A stretch of DNA of 64,000 nt from Klenkia sesuvii (GCF_037083825.1 NZ_JBAPLU010000014.1:1-64000); one strand, 5' to 3'; shown: positions 29,856 through 39,585, numbered from the stretch's first letter. Translations and numbers: made by a program. The notes: generated from the sequence alone by a model not told the origin.

Positions 29856-30239
29856 TCAGCCCGTGACAGTGCGGACCTCCACCTGGAGCTGCTCCACCTC
29901 ACCGCGCGGCACCCACCGCTGCCGCACCCCGGGCTCCGTCACCTCGAACCCCAGGGCAATGGCCGCGGGCGCGTCACCGCAGGCGTCCTGCAGCAGGTAG
30001 CCCTCCGACCTCTCCCCGACCACCACGCACGGCACCCCGCGCCACCGCGCCGTCGTGCGCCGGTGCAGCACGGCGCCGCACTCGGCCACCGGCACCGCCC
30101 GCACCCACGGGCCGTCGCCGGTCAACGGTGCGAAGCCCTCCCGGGCAACCGGGGCCGACAGCCACACCCACCAGCCGTCCACCCGCAGCTCGGGCGCGGC
30201 CGTGAACTCCTCCCCACCCCAGCGGGCCGACCAGCTCAC
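29856..30239 (-). CDS. Hypothetical tryptophan-rich protein of ESX locus
   Basis: A 127-residue protein from GTG 30239, which overlaps the TGA of the SseB-like gene, so the two are coupled. It is beta-rich, with conserved-looking tryptophans (VDGWWVWLSAPVAREGF) and an HRRTTARWRGVPCVVV strand, and ends EQLQVEVRTVTG. No signal peptide or known motif is seen. Its place after SseB-like and WXG100-like genes suggests an accessory, chaperone or immunity role, but the sequence does not decide. Confidence 0.55.
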   Translation of the reverse strand: MSWSARWGGEEFTAAPELRVDGWWVWLSAPVAREGFAPLTGDGPWVRAVPVAECGAVLHRRTTARWRGVPCVVVGERSEGYLLQDACGDAPAAIALGFEVTEPGVRQRWVPRGEVEQLQVEVRTVTG

Positions 30240-31132
30240 GACACCGCCCCCGGCCCCCCGACGTCGCCCGGCGCGGCCGCCGTCCCCGCGGTCACCAGCT
30301 GCCAGACCCCGCGCACGGCGTCCCACCGGGCCCGCTCGTGCTCCCCGCCGCGGACGTCGAGCTCCACCACCGCGGCGCCGTGCGGCAGCGCGACGTCGTC
30401 CACCCGGTACTCCCGCACCGGCACGGCCCCCGCCGCCAGACCACTGCCCCGGAACGGTGCGGGCTCGACCAGCCAACCGGCCACCGCGTCGCGCTGCTCG
30501 ACGTCGCGACCACCGCGCGCCACCCGGTACAGCTGCGCGCCGAACACCGGCCAGCGCAGGACGTGCAGGGAGCCGTGGTCCGGGATCAGCGCCTGCTCGT
30601 CACCGGCCCGCCCGACCGCGCGCAGCAGCACGGTCGGCGACCCGATGTGCGCCAGGTCGTCGCAGCGGTGCACCACCCCGCTCACCCGGCCCCGGGCCGC
30701 GCCGAGCAGCGGGCCGACACGGCCGGGGGGCACGACCTGCTGCACCCAGATGGCCCGCCCGGGGTCGGCCGAGAGCTCGTCGGCGGGGTCGGGGACCACC
30801 AGCCGCACGAGGGCGCCGGGCTCGACCAGCAACGGGTGCGGCGAGCCGACGTCGACCGCCAACCCCCAGCGCAGGTCGGGCCAGGCGTGCACCAGCTCCA
30901 CGAACGAGCTGCGCCACCACCGGCCGGCGGGGTCGGGCAGCAGCTCAGGCGCTGTCCACACGGTCACCCAGGTGCGGCCGTCGTGCTCGGCCAGCGGCCA
31001 GGTCGGTGCGCCCTCGGGGGGCAGCGGCAGGGCCAGGTCGGCGCCGCGGAGCAGCGCGAGCCGGGCCGCGTCGTCCCCGGCCTGCGCGGCGGCTGCCCAG
31101 ATCGCGGCGAAGTCGGCCGGGGCGTCGGTCAT
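30236..31132 (-). CDS. SseB-like N-terminal domain protein
   Basis: A 298-residue protein from ATG 31132; longer upstream extension of the frame is low-complexity and unlikely. Residues 1-110 match the SseB N-terminal pattern (DFAAIWAAAAQAGDDAARLALL, then a TWPLAEHDGRTWVTVW strand). This module is frequent in actinobacterial type VII neighbourhoods, where it is thought to act in effector handling. The C-terminal part (VVHRCDDLAHIGSPTVLL, VFGAQLYRVARGG) is a second beta-rich domain of unknown type. It overlaps the next gene by GTGA. Confidence 0.65.
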   Translation of the reverse strand: MTDAPADFAAIWAAAAQAGDDAARLALLRGADLALPLPPEGAPTWPLAEHDGRTWVTVWTAPELLPDPAGRWWRSSFVELVHAWPDLRWGLAVDVGSPHPLLVEPGALVRLVVPDPADELSADPGRAIWVQQVVPPGRVGPLLGAARGRVSGVVHRCDDLAHIGSPTVLLRAVGRAGDEQALIPDHGSLHVLRWPVFGAQLYRVARGGRDVEQRDAVAGWLVEPAPFRGSGLAAGAVPVREYRVDDVALPHGAAVVELDVRGGEHERARWDAVRGVWQLVTAGTAAAPGDVGGPGAVS

Positions 31133-31196
31133 CGGCGCCCCCGTCGTCCGGTCGGGGCCGGGCACCCAAGGAGCCCGAGCGGTGCGGCGCCGCGGG

Positions 31197-31538
31197 TCAC
31201 CGCCGGTCGACGGTGGCCTGCACGGGGGCGAGCGTGGCGGCCTGCTCCTCGTCGGAGGCCAGCGACGCCTGCACGGCGGTCTGCACGGTCCCGCCGAGCT
31301 CGTCGCACTGGTCGGCCAGGGCGGCCGCTGCGACCCGCGCGGGCCCGGCACCCTCGAGGTAGCTGGGGCCGAACTGCTGCCCGCTCGCGTCGTCGCCCCA
31401 CGGCCTCGCCCCCTCGGCGGCCTCGATCGCGCGGGATCGCTGCGTCACGGTCCGCCGCAGCTCGTCGGCCGAGGCCTGCCAGGCGCGCAGGGCCGCACCG
31501 GCGGCGTCGGGATCGATCCGCACCGAGTCGTAGGACAT
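31197..31538 (-). CDS. WXG100-family protein
   Basis: A 113-residue all-helical protein starting MSYDSVRIDPDAAGAALRAW at ATG 31538. It has the WXG100 build: a first helix of about 35 residues, a turn containing PWGDDASGQQFGP (W-G in place of W-x-G), and a second helix (AAAALADQCDELGGTVQTAV). Such proteins dimerise and are exported by or accompany the type VII machinery. It is followed on the same strand, 64 bases on, by the SseB-like gene, and preceded by the membrane-protein gene. Confidence 0.7.
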   Translation of the reverse strand: MSYDSVRIDPDAAGAALRAWQASADELRRTVTQRSRAIEAAEGARPWGDDASGQQFGPSYLEGAGPARVAAAALADQCDELGGTVQTAVQASLASDEEQAATLAPVQATVDRR

Positions 31539-31560
31539 GCTTCCTCCCAGGTCGCGGCGG

Positions 31561-32664
31561 TCATGCTCGCACGGGCGGCGCGCTGCCCGCCCGGCGCTGC
31601 ACCTCGGTCTCGAGGGCGGCCAGCCACCCCCGGCGGCGCGACAGCTCGCGCTCGACCACGTCGCGCCGGAACGCCGTGGTGACGTGGCCGGCGGGGATGG
31701 CCCGGCCGGCGCGGCTCATCACCGCGACCGCGTCCTTCCCCTCGGGCACCAGGTCGAGCAGCTGCTCGGTCGCCCGCACACCCCGGCGCATCGCCGACAC
31801 CGCCCTGCCGAGCACCTCGTCGTCGAGGGTCCGGGGCGCCGTGAGGGACGCCTGCAGCGATGCGTCCGGCGCCGTCTGGCACACCTGGTCGGCCTGCTCC
31901 CCCAGCCACCACAGGTCGGCCCCACCCAGACCGGAGGGCTCCCCGGCCATGGCGAGCTGCTCGGCGGGTTGCCCGCACGCGGAGCAGGTGTAGCTCACCC
32001 GCCACCCCGGCCGGTACCCGCCGTGCACCGGCACCACCCGGGCCGGCTGCGCCGGGAAGGCGAAGCCGACCGCGCCACAGGTGTGGGCACGCAGGCCGGG
32101 CAGCAGGACGGCGTCGGCGACATCGGCGACCCGGGTCCCCCGGCGCAGCTCGACCCGCTGCGGCCACGCCCGTGCCGGGCCGTTCTGCAGCAGCAGCCAC
32201 GGCAGCCAGAGGAAGGCGACCGCAGCCGGCAGCAGGGCGAACGACCAGTCCAGGGTCTCGCCCTGCGTCGCGAGCACGACCAGGGCCACCGCCGCCACCA
32301 CGAGCCCGATGAGGGAGAGGCGGGCCAGGAAGAACCCGTCGTCGTAGGAGCCCAGGTGCACCGTGCGCTTCACCCCGCGCCAGCCCAGGCCGGCGAGGGT
32401 GAACAGGATGATTCCGAACAGGATCGAGAACAGCCCCTGCCCGAAGCCGACCGAGAACCCGCGCACCACCACGGCCACCGAGGCCACCGCCAGCCCGAGC
32501 ACCGGCACGGTCATGAGCACCCCGGCCACCAGCACCGGTAGGGGCGGGCGCAGTTCGGCCAACCCCTGGAAGAGGACCCGGGACGACGGCCCGGGGCCGA
32601 TGGGTGGACGGGCGGACTGCACCGCCCTGGCGGTGTCCCCGCGGGGCACTCGGTTCGTGGTCAC
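31561..32664 (-). CDS. Multi-helix membrane protein with CxxC pair, ESX locus
   Basis: A 367-residue protein from GTG 32664; the region upstream in the same frame is not family-like. Four helices occupy about 45-160 (VLVAGVLMTVPVLGLAVASV, LFSILFGIILFTLAGLG, LIGLVVAAVALVVL, FALLPAAVAFLWLPWLLL). A cytoplasmic part then contains AHTCGAV and a YTCSACGQ zinc-ribbon-like pair, and a charged helical C-terminus follows. It heads the leftward run ending with the 127-residue protein, and may anchor or regulate this effector set. No known type VII core component (EccB-E) is recognised in it. Confidence 0.55.
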   Translation of the reverse strand: MTTNRVPRGDTARAVQSARPPIGPGPSSRVLFQGLAELRPPLPVLVAGVLMTVPVLGLAVASVAVVVRGFSVGFGQGLFSILFGIILFTLAGLGWRGVKRTVHLGSYDDGFFLARLSLIGLVVAAVALVVLATQGETLDWSFALLPAAVAFLWLPWLLLQNGPARAWPQRVELRRGTRVADVADAVLLPGLRAHTCGAVGFAFPAQPARVVPVHGGYRPGWRVSYTCSACGQPAEQLAMAGEPSGLGGADLWWLGEQADQVCQTAPDASLQASLTAPRTLDDEVLGRAVSAMRRGVRATEQLLDLVPEGKDAVAVMSRAGRAIPAGHVTTAFRRDVVERELSRRRGWLAALETEVQRRAGSAPPVRA

Positions 32665-32763
32665 GGGGGCACCGTGCCACCGAGACTCAGCGGGTCGCAA
32701 ACGGCTGGAACGGACCTGTGGACAACCCGGTCGACCGACGGCGGGCACGGCACCCTGCTGGCC

Positions 32764-33645
32764 ATGACCACCACGCAGCTCGGGCTCGTCCCCTTCCGCG
32801 GGTCGCTGGCCATCGCCCAGGGTTCGACCACGCGCGGGCTGCTGCGCTCACGCCGGTTCGTGCGGGTCTACCCCGACGTCTACGTCGCGGCGGAGGTCGA
32901 GCGCACCCACGCCGTCCTCGCCGCGGCGGCGACCGTCCTGGTGCCGGGCGCGGTGATCAGCGGGGTGAGTGCGCTCGAGGTCGCCGGGGTGCCCTGCGCG
33001 CTGCCCGGCGACCGGGTCGAGGTCACGGTCCCACCGGGCTCCCGGGGCGTGGCCGTGGCGGGGTTGCGTGTGCGGCGCCGTCCGCTCCCTGAGGGCACCG
33101 TCTTCACGGACCCGTTCCCGCGGTTGCACCCCACGGTCGCCGCGCTCGACGTCGCGGCCGAACGCCGTCCGCACGTGGAGGCCGTCGTCGTGCTCGACCA
33201 GGTGGTCGCGCACCGGAGGGCTGGCCCGGCCGCCCTGGAGATGTTCGCCGAGGCCTACCGGGGACGCGGGCGGCGGCGCTTGCTGGCCGCGCTGGCCGAC
33301 GCCGACTTCCTCGCTGAGTCACCCCAGGAGACCCGGCTGCGGTTGCCCCTGCACGCGTGCGGGCTGCCGGCGCCGGTGGCCCAGCAGCGCATCCGCACGA
33401 GGGCCGGGCGCCGGCGGCGGCTGGATTTCGCGTGGCCCGAGGTCCGCTTCGCCGTGGAGTACGACGGCGACCACCACCTCGGCCGCCTGCCCGAGGACCG
33501 GACCCGGTTGAACGAGCTGCAGGAGCTGGGCTGGCGGGTCTTCTACGTGACGAAGGACCAGCTCCGCGACCTGCCGGCCCTGATCGCTGCGATCACCCGC
33601 GCCTACGAGGCCTGCGTGGCCCACCGAGTGGCGTCCCAGGGCTGA
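32764..33645 (+). CDS. DUF559-type protein with AbiEi-like N-terminus
   Basis: A 293-residue protein from ATG 32764. The N-terminal part (RGLLRSRRFVRVYPDVYV, followed by AVISGVSALEVAGVP) looks like the AbiEi-type winged-helix domain, and the C-terminus is a DUF559 domain of the restriction-endonuclease/Vsr fold: DFAWPEVRFAVEYDGDHHL, then ELGWRVFYVTKDQL. The metal-binding E-Y-D-G-D and downstream lysine are kept, so nuclease activity is possible. Such genes are numerous in actinobacteria and their role is unsettled. A second member is at 61252. The downstream operon is convergent, 21 bases away. Confidence 0.7.
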   Translation: MTTTQLGLVPFRGSLAIAQGSTTRGLLRSRRFVRVYPDVYVAAEVERTHAVLAAAATVLVPGAVISGVSALEVAGVPCALPGDRVEVTVPPGSRGVAVAGLRVRRRPLPEGTVFTDPFPRLHPTVAALDVAAERRPHVEAVVVLDQVVAHRRAGPAALEMFAEAYRGRGRRRLLAALADADFLAESPQETRLRLPLHACGLPAPVAQQRIRTRAGRRRRLDFAWPEVRFAVEYDGDHHLGRLPEDRTRLNELQELGWRVFYVTKDQLRDLPALIAAITRAYEACVAHRVASQG

Positions 33646-33666
33646 GGAATCGCTCCCGGCGAACCC

Positions 33667-35046
33667 TCAGGCGCCACTCGGCGCGGCGGAGGAGGGTGCG
33701 TCGGAGGAGGAGGAGGCGGCGACGCGGGCGGCCATCCGCTCGCGCTGGGGGACGACGACGTACTTGGGGTCCTTGGAGGACGCCATCCCCGCGTCGAACA
33801 CGCCGAACCGGGTCAGCGCCGAGCCCGCGGCCAGCAGCGCGCCGCTGGCCACGGCACCCCACCGGCGACCGCCCAGCACGGCCGCCCCCACCGCACCCGC
33901 GGTCGTGCAGGCCCGGGCGGCCCGCAGGAGCGTGCCGGCCCGGCCGAGGTGGAAGGGCTCGCTGACGATGCCGTGGTCGTGCTCCACCTTGTGCATCGCG
34001 GCCAGCTCGACGGCGGCACCGACGACGGCGGCCTTGCGCGCGGGCCCGGCCTCGGCCACGGGCGTGAACGCCATGCACAGCCCACCGCCGGCGGCCAGCC
34101 CCGACCCGGTGAACACGAACGGCAGCTGGTTGCCCGGCTCGTGCCACGACGGGGTCGCGGTGTTGGCCAGCAGCACCGCTGTGTAGGCCGCCATGGGCCC
34201 GCCGAACGCCGCGGCGCCCACGCTCGCCGTCCGGCGCAGGCCCGTCGAGCGGACCAACCGCGGGAACCAGCCGCGCGACCGGCGCACCGCGGGCAGCGAG
34301 CCCAGCAGCGACAGCGCCGCCGCGCCCCCGGCGGCCGTGCTGAACGGCGACAGGATGTAGGAGCCGACGCTGAGCGGCGAGGTCGGCTTGAACACCCGCA
34401 GCATGTGCAGGAACCGCTCGGGTCGGCCCAGGTCGTGGATCAGGAAGCCGACGCTGGCGATCGCCCCGCCGCCGGCGATGAGGTGCGCGGCCCGGGCCAG
34501 TGCGGGCCGGCCGGTGAACTCCGCCCCGGCGCCCAGCACGGCCGACGAGCCGGCCGCGCCGCCGAGGAAGAGGTACAACGGGACGTCGGGGGTCTTCCAC
34601 ACCGCCGACTTCACGATCTGCCGGCCGTAGTAGCTCTGGAAGTCCGCGTCGCCCACGGTCGGGTCGCCGTCGCGGGCACCACCGCGGCGCCCCTTCCGCT
34701 TCCGCTTCTCGCGGCCGGACGCCGAGGGTCCGTCGGCCCGGCGCCACCCCCCACCGGGGGTGGCCACGCCCGAGACACCGGGGCGGTGGTCGAGCGGGGC
34801 GGCGACGTCCTCGCTGGGCACACCCGTGCGGCCCATCTCCGGGGTCTCGGGCTGCGCCACCTCGGGGTCCTGCCGAGGCACGGGAGCCCCTCCGGACCGT
34901 TCCGCGCCCGACCCGTCAGGAAGGGCTCCCTTGCCCGGGGCGGCGGGGGGTTCCGCTGCGGGCGAGTCCGAGGCGGCGGGGGTGCCGGGGACGCCGGGCT
35001 CGGGGGTGGGGTCGGACGAGGCGTCGCCGGCGTGCCGGGGGGTCAT
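33667..35046 (-). CDS. nrfD: Formate dehydrogenase membrane anchor, NrfD/PsrC family
   Basis: A 459-residue protein from ATG 35046, which overlaps the stop of the ferredoxin-subunit gene (ATGA). The first 130 residues are a hydrophilic Pro/Glu-rich extension ending in a basic KRKRKGRR stretch. The rest is an NrfD-type anchor of about eight helices, with LIHDLGRPERFLHMLRVFKP as the family hallmark near helix three. In the complex it passes electrons from the 4Fe-4S subunit to quinone. NrfD-type anchors carry no heme, in contrast to the cytochrome b anchor of Escherichia coli FDH-N. It is the last gene of the formate dehydrogenase operon. Confidence 0.85.
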   Translation of the reverse strand: MTPRHAGDASSDPTPEPGVPGTPAASDSPAAEPPAAPGKGALPDGSGAERSGGAPVPRQDPEVAQPETPEMGRTGVPSEDVAAPLDHRPGVSGVATPGGGWRRADGPSASGREKRKRKGRRGGARDGDPTVGDADFQSYYGRQIVKSAVWKTPDVPLYLFLGGAAGSSAVLGAGAEFTGRPALARAAHLIAGGGAIASVGFLIHDLGRPERFLHMLRVFKPTSPLSVGSYILSPFSTAAGGAAALSLLGSLPAVRRSRGWFPRLVRSTGLRRTASVGAAAFGGPMAAYTAVLLANTATPSWHEPGNQLPFVFTGSGLAAGGGLCMAFTPVAEAGPARKAAVVGAAVELAAMHKVEHDHGIVSEPFHLGRAGTLLRAARACTTAGAVGAAVLGGRRWGAVASGALLAAGSALTRFGVFDAGMASSKDPKYVVVPQRERMAARVAASSSSDAPSSAAPSGA

Positions 35047-36131
35047 CGCCGCCGCCCCAGGAAACCGCTGAGCGCCACGCCCACCAGCATCGCCGCCGCA
35101 CCCGCCGCGTGCCGCCACATGGAGGGCAGGTCGCGGGTGGTGACCACCGGGTCCGGCGGCAGGCCGTAGACCTCGGGCTCGTCGAGCAGCAGGAAGAACG
35201 CCCCAGCACCGCCCACGCCGTCGTCGGTGTCCCGGCCGTAGAGCCGGGCGGTGGTGACGCCCTGCTCGGTGAGCGTCGCCAGCCGGGCGTCGGCCCGGGC
35301 CTGCAGCTCGTCGAGGTCGCCGAACTGGATCGACTGCGTCGGGCACGCGGTGGCGCAGGCCGGCTGCAGTCCGTCGGTCAGCCGGTCGTAGCACATCGTG
35401 CACTTGAAGACCCGGCCGTCGCCCTTGCGCTGGTCGATGACGCCGTACGGGCAGGCGGGCACGCAGTAGCCGCAGCCGTTGCAGATGTCGTCCTGCACCA
35501 CCACGGTGCCGAACTCGGTGCGGAACAGCGCCCCGGTCGGGCAGACGTCGAGGCAGCCGGCGTGCGTGCAGTGCTTGCAGACGTCGGAGGACATCAGCCA
35601 GCGGATCTCGCGGTCAGCCGACTGCGCGGTCTGCGGGTCGAAGCTCGACAACGCCTGCGCATTCAGCACGCTGTGCTGGTCGATCGTGACGCCGTCGGCG
35701 TTCGCGTGCGACGGCGTCTCCGCCGAGCCGCACGAGCCGCCGCAGCCGCCGGACCCGGCGCCCTGCCCGGGCGCGGCCGGCAGCCCGACCCCCGGCATCG
35801 GCAGGTCCACCTCGCGGGACTGCTCGACGAACGCGACGTGCCGCCAGGAGTTGGCGCCGAGCATGCCGGTGTTGTCGTAGGACATGCCCGACAGCCCGAG
35901 GGCGTCGCGGTTGCCGTCGGCGTCGTCCATCGGGAGCGTGTTCCACTCCTTGCAGGCCACCTCGCAGGCCTTGCAGCCGATGCACACGCTGGTGTCGGTG
36001 AAGAACCCGACCCGCGCCGGGTGGTCGGCCTCGTAGCCGGCCTCCCCGGTCACGTCGGGCAGCGGCCCGTACAGCCGGTTCTCCGGGTCGTGCCCGGTGA
36101 ACGCCGGGCTGGCGGAGCTGATCTGGCTCAC
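35043..36131 (-). CDS. fdhB: Formate dehydrogenase 4Fe-4S beta subunit
   Basis: A 362-residue ferredoxin-like subunit. Four cysteine groups hold four 4Fe-4S clusters: CIGCKACEVAC near 50, CKHCTHAGCLDVC, CNGCGYCVPACPYG, and CTMCYDRL with PACATACP. A glycine/cysteine-rich insert (GGCGGSCGS) lies between the first and second groups. The C-terminus has one hydrophobic segment (AAGAAAMLVGVALSGFLG) that may fix it to the membrane. It relays electrons from the selenoprotein subunit to the NrfD-type anchor. Its ATG overlaps the stop of the alpha gene and its stop overlaps the start of the anchor gene. Confidence 0.9.
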   Translation of the reverse strand: MSQISSASPAFTGHDPENRLYGPLPDVTGEAGYEADHPARVGFFTDTSVCIGCKACEVACKEWNTLPMDDADGNRDALGLSGMSYDNTGMLGANSWRHVAFVEQSREVDLPMPGVGLPAAPGQGAGSGGCGGSCGSAETPSHANADGVTIDQHSVLNAQALSSFDPQTAQSADREIRWLMSSDVCKHCTHAGCLDVCPTGALFRTEFGTVVVQDDICNGCGYCVPACPYGVIDQRKGDGRVFKCTMCYDRLTDGLQPACATACPTQSIQFGDLDELQARADARLATLTEQGVTTARLYGRDTDDGVGGAGAFFLLLDEPEVYGLPPDPVVTTRDLPSMWRHAAGAAAMLVGVALSGFLGRRR

Positions 36132-39100
36132 GGGGTGTCCTCCGCGACGTGGTCGGGACGGCGCTGCGTGGTCGTGGTCTGACCCTTCCGCTCACCGGTC
36201 ATGTTGGTCGCCTCCACCGGCGCGCGCCCACCGACCGGCACCCGCCCGCTCGCGACCCCGGCGCGCTGCCGGTAGGACTCCACCAGCTCGACCAGGGCCG
36301 GGCCGCGCGGACGTCGGCCGGGCCGGATGTCGCAGGTGGCGACCTTGGACTCCTGGATGTGCACGTTGGGGTCCATCACCACGCCGAAGAGGTCGTTGCC
36401 GCTGTCGCCGGTGGAGATGCCCTGCTCACCCCAGTGGTACGGGACGCCGATCTGGTGCACGACCTTCCCCTGGCCCACCTTGAGCGGCCGCATGCGCTCG
36501 GTGACCAGCACCCGGGCCTCGATCGCCGTGCGGGCGCTGACCAGCGTCGCCCACCCGCCGTTCTCCAGCCCCCGCTCGACGGCCAGCTGCGGGCTGATCT
36601 CGACGAAGAACTCCGGCTGCAGCTCGGCCAGGTAGGGCAGCGTGCGGCTCATGCCACCGGCGGTGTGGTGCTCGGTCAGCCGGTAGGTGGTGAACACGTA
36701 CGGGTAGACGTCGCTGGCCGGCGGGTTGCTGCGGTTCCAGGCCGCCTCGATGACCTCGCGGCCCGGGTTGGACTGCTGCCGGTACAGCGCGTTGGGCACC
36801 GGCGACTCGTCGGGCTCGTAGTGCGTGGGCAGCGGGCCGTCGGCCAGCCCGGACGGCGCGAACAGCCAGGCCTTGCCGTCGTTCTGCATGATGAACGCGT
36901 CGGCGCCGCTGATCCCGTCGGGCCCCTTCGCGCCCGGCTCGGGGCGGTAGGACGGCGGCTTGGTGGCCTCGAAGTCGGGGACGTCGTGCCCGGTCCACTT
37001 CTGCGCGTCGGCGTCCCACCAGACGTAGGCCTTGCGCTCGCTCCACGGCTTGCCCTCGGGGTCGGCCGAGGCGCGGTTGTACAGCGTGCGGCGGTTGGCC
37101 GGCCAGGCCCAGCCCCACTCGGGGGCCACCCAGTTCTGCTCCCGCCCGGGCTTGCGGCGGTCGCTCTGGTTGACCTCGTCGGCGTAGACCCCGGTGTAGA
37201 TCCAACAGCCGGCGGTGGTCGACCCGTCGTCCTTGAGCTCGGTGTAGCTGGACAGGGCCTTCCCGTCGGGGCCGACGCCGTTGATCTCGCGCAGCACCGC
37301 CTCGGCGCTCGGCTCGACGAACGGGCCGTGCGTCGGGTAGTCCCAGGTCAACGACTGCAGAGCCGCGTCGCGGGGGTCGGTGGAGTCGCGCAGCCGGTCG
37401 CGCAGGATGCGGCCCAGGTGGAAGTAGAACCACAGGTCGCTGCGGGCGTCGTCCGGCGGCTCGACCGCCTGGCGGTGCCACTGCAGCAGCCGCTGCGTGT
37501 TGGTGAAGGTGCCCTCCTTCTCCACGTGCGTGGCCGCGGGCATGAAGAAGACCTCGGTGCCGATCTGCTCGGTCACCAGCTCACCGGTCTCGATCTCGGG
37601 CGCGGTCTGCCAGAACGTCGCCGACTCGATCATCTGCAGGTCGCGGACGACGAGCCAGTCCAGGTTGGCCAGGCCCAGCCGCTGCATCTTGCCGTTGGCG
37701 TGCCCGACCGCCGGGTTCTCCCCGACCAGGAAGTAGCCGGGGATCTTGCCCTGGATCATGTCGGCGACCTGGCGGTACGAGCCGTGGTCACCGTTGATCT
37801 TGGGCAGCAGGTCGAAGCAGTAGTCGTTCTCGGCGGTGGCGGCGTCGCCGAACCAGGCCTTCAGCAAGCTGACCATGTAGGCCCGGGTGCCGCCCCAGAA
37901 CCCGACCATCTCGTCGCCGACCTTGCAGTACTCGTCGAGGCTGGTGTGCTCGGCGGCGTGCGGCATGGCCAGGTAGCCCGGCAGCAGGTTGTACAGCGTC
38001 GGGATGTCGGTGGAGCCCTGGATGGAGGCGTGCCCGCGCAGCGCGAGGATGCCGCCACCGGGGCGACCCATGTTGCCCAGCAGCGCCTGCAGGATGCCGG
38101 CGGTGCGGATGTACTGCACACCGACGGTGTGGTGCGTCCAGCCCACCGAGTACACCCAGGCGGTCGTGCGGTCGCGGCCGCTGTTGGCGGTCACGGCGCG
38201 CGCGACGTCGAGGAACACCTCGGGCTCGATGCCGCAGATGTCCCCCACCATCTCGGGGGTGTAGCGGGCGAAGTGCCGCTTGAGCACCTGGTAGACGCTG
38301 CGCGGGTGCTGCAGGGTCGGGTCGGTGGCCGGCTGGCCGATCGCGCTCGGGTCCTCGATGTGGCCGGCGGTGCCGACGCTGGGGTCGACCGCGCCCTGGA
38401 ACTGCCAGGTCGACGAGTCGTACTCGCTGGTGTCGTCGTCCCAGCCCGAGAACAGGCCGTCGAGGTCCTCGGTGTCGAGGTACTCCTCGCCCACCAGCGA
38501 CGACGCGTTGGTGTAGGCCAGCACGTAGTCGCGGAAGTCGAGCTCGTTCTCCAGGACGTAGGAGATGAGCCCGCCGAGGAAGGCGATGTCGGTGCCCGCG
38601 CGCAGCGGCACGTGGGTGTCCGAGACCGCCGACGTCCGGGTGAACCGGGGGTCGACGTGGATCACCTTCGCGCCGCGCGCCTTGGCCTCCATCACCCACT
38701 GGAACCCGACGGGATGGCACTCGGCCATGTTCGAGCCCTCGATGACGATGCAGTCCGCGTTGACCAGGTCCTGCTGGAACCCGGTGGCGCCGCCGCGCCC
38801 GTACGTGGCACCCAGACCGGGCACCGTGGCGGAGTGCTATATGCGCGCCTGGTTCTCGATCTGGATGGCCCCCATGGCGCTGTACAGCTTCTTCATGAGG
38901 TAGTTCTCTTCGTTGTCCAGCGTCGCGCCACCGAGGCTGGCGATCCCCATGGTGCGGTTGACCCGCTGGTCGTCGTCGGTGTCCTGCCAGCCCTTCTCCC
39001 GGGCGGCGAGCACGCGGTCGGCGATCATCTCCATCGCCGTGTCGAGGTCGAGGTCCTCCCACTCGGTGCCGAAGGGGCGCCGGTACTTGACCGTCGTCGT

Positions 39101-39397
39101 CCGGGTGGGGCTGGTGACCAGCTGCTTGCTGGCACTGCCCTTGGGGCAGAGGCGGCCGCGGCTGACCGGCGAGTCGGGGTCGCCCTCGATCTGCACGACC
39201 TGCTCGTCCTTGACGAACACCCGCTGCCCGCAGCCCACCGCGCAGTAGGGGCAGATGGACTTCACGACGCGGTCGGCGGTCGCCGTCCGGCTGGTGATGG
39301 CCTCGGTCCGCTTGCTCCGGGCCGCCTGGCCGCGACCCAGCGGGTCGGGACCGGTCAGCTGGCGGAACACCGGCCAGGAGTCGAGCCACGTCTTCAC
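36128..39397 (-). CDS. fdhA: Formate dehydrogenase alpha subunit, selenocysteine encoded by UAG
   Basis: A molybdenum or tungsten bis-MGD enzyme that oxidises formate to CO2. The frame from GTG 39397 reads through an in-frame TAG (38837-38839, residue 187) to 36128, giving 1,089 residues. Cysteines 49, 52, 56 and 84 (CPYCAVGC, then GRLCPKG) hold the 4Fe-4S cluster. The context IENQARI-U-HSATVPGLGATY matches the catalytic Sec-His site of formate dehydrogenases. Sequence on both sides is fully conserved in type, with no frameshift, and a SECIS hairpin begins 11 bases after the TAG. Geodermatophilus and Blastococcus are reported to use UAG for selenocysteine, so I read this as Sec, not nonsense. 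An ordinary gene caller would split it into two frames. The start is uncertain because AGGGGG abuts the GTG. Confidence 0.85.
38807..38839 (-). promoter_or_regulatory. SECIS element with its UAG selenocysteine codon
   Basis: Directly after the TAG (38839-38837) come 11 bases, then a seven-pair stem GGTGCCC (38825-38819) / GGGTGCC (38813-38807), two pairs being G-U, closed by the five-base loop GGTCT (38818-38814). The apical GGUCU and the 18-base distance from codon to loop match the Escherichia coli fdhF SECIS as I know it, where the loop binds SelB. This supports active recoding of UAG. Confidence 0.8.
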
Positions 39398-39585
39398 CCC
39401 CCTGACTGTGCCACCTGTCCCGGCCCCCCGCCCGGTCGACCCGCCCGTCCCACGGATACCGGCCGCCCCACCCGGTACGCGTCCGGACGACACGCCGCAG
39501 ACGCGCTGTGGTGATCCGACTCCGCAATGTCACGATCGCCGCCGATCAGGTGCCCCCCGTGCACCCGACGAGGGGGAGGACACCG
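39398..39585. promoter_or_regulatory. Divergent region upstream of formate dehydrogenase operon
   Basis: Some 188 bases separate the formate dehydrogenase start from the rightward hypothetical gene. The promoter of the operon must be here unless the start lies further upstream. No clear binding site is recognised. The start of the rightward gene within this stretch (39508 or 39586) is not certain. Confidence 0.35.

Noticed and set aside
38837..38839. The TAG in fdhA as an ordinary nonsense mutation or pseudogene
   Set aside because: It lies exactly at the catalytic Sec position, the SECIS loop and spacing fit, the rest of the gene is intact, and UAG-Sec is known in this family.
36149..39514. 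A 1,121-codon frame on the plus strand opposite the formate dehydrogenase gene
   Set aside because: It is the antisense shadow of fdhA in very GC-rich DNA. It has no family-like motifs, and the minus strand encodes a fully recognisable enzyme.
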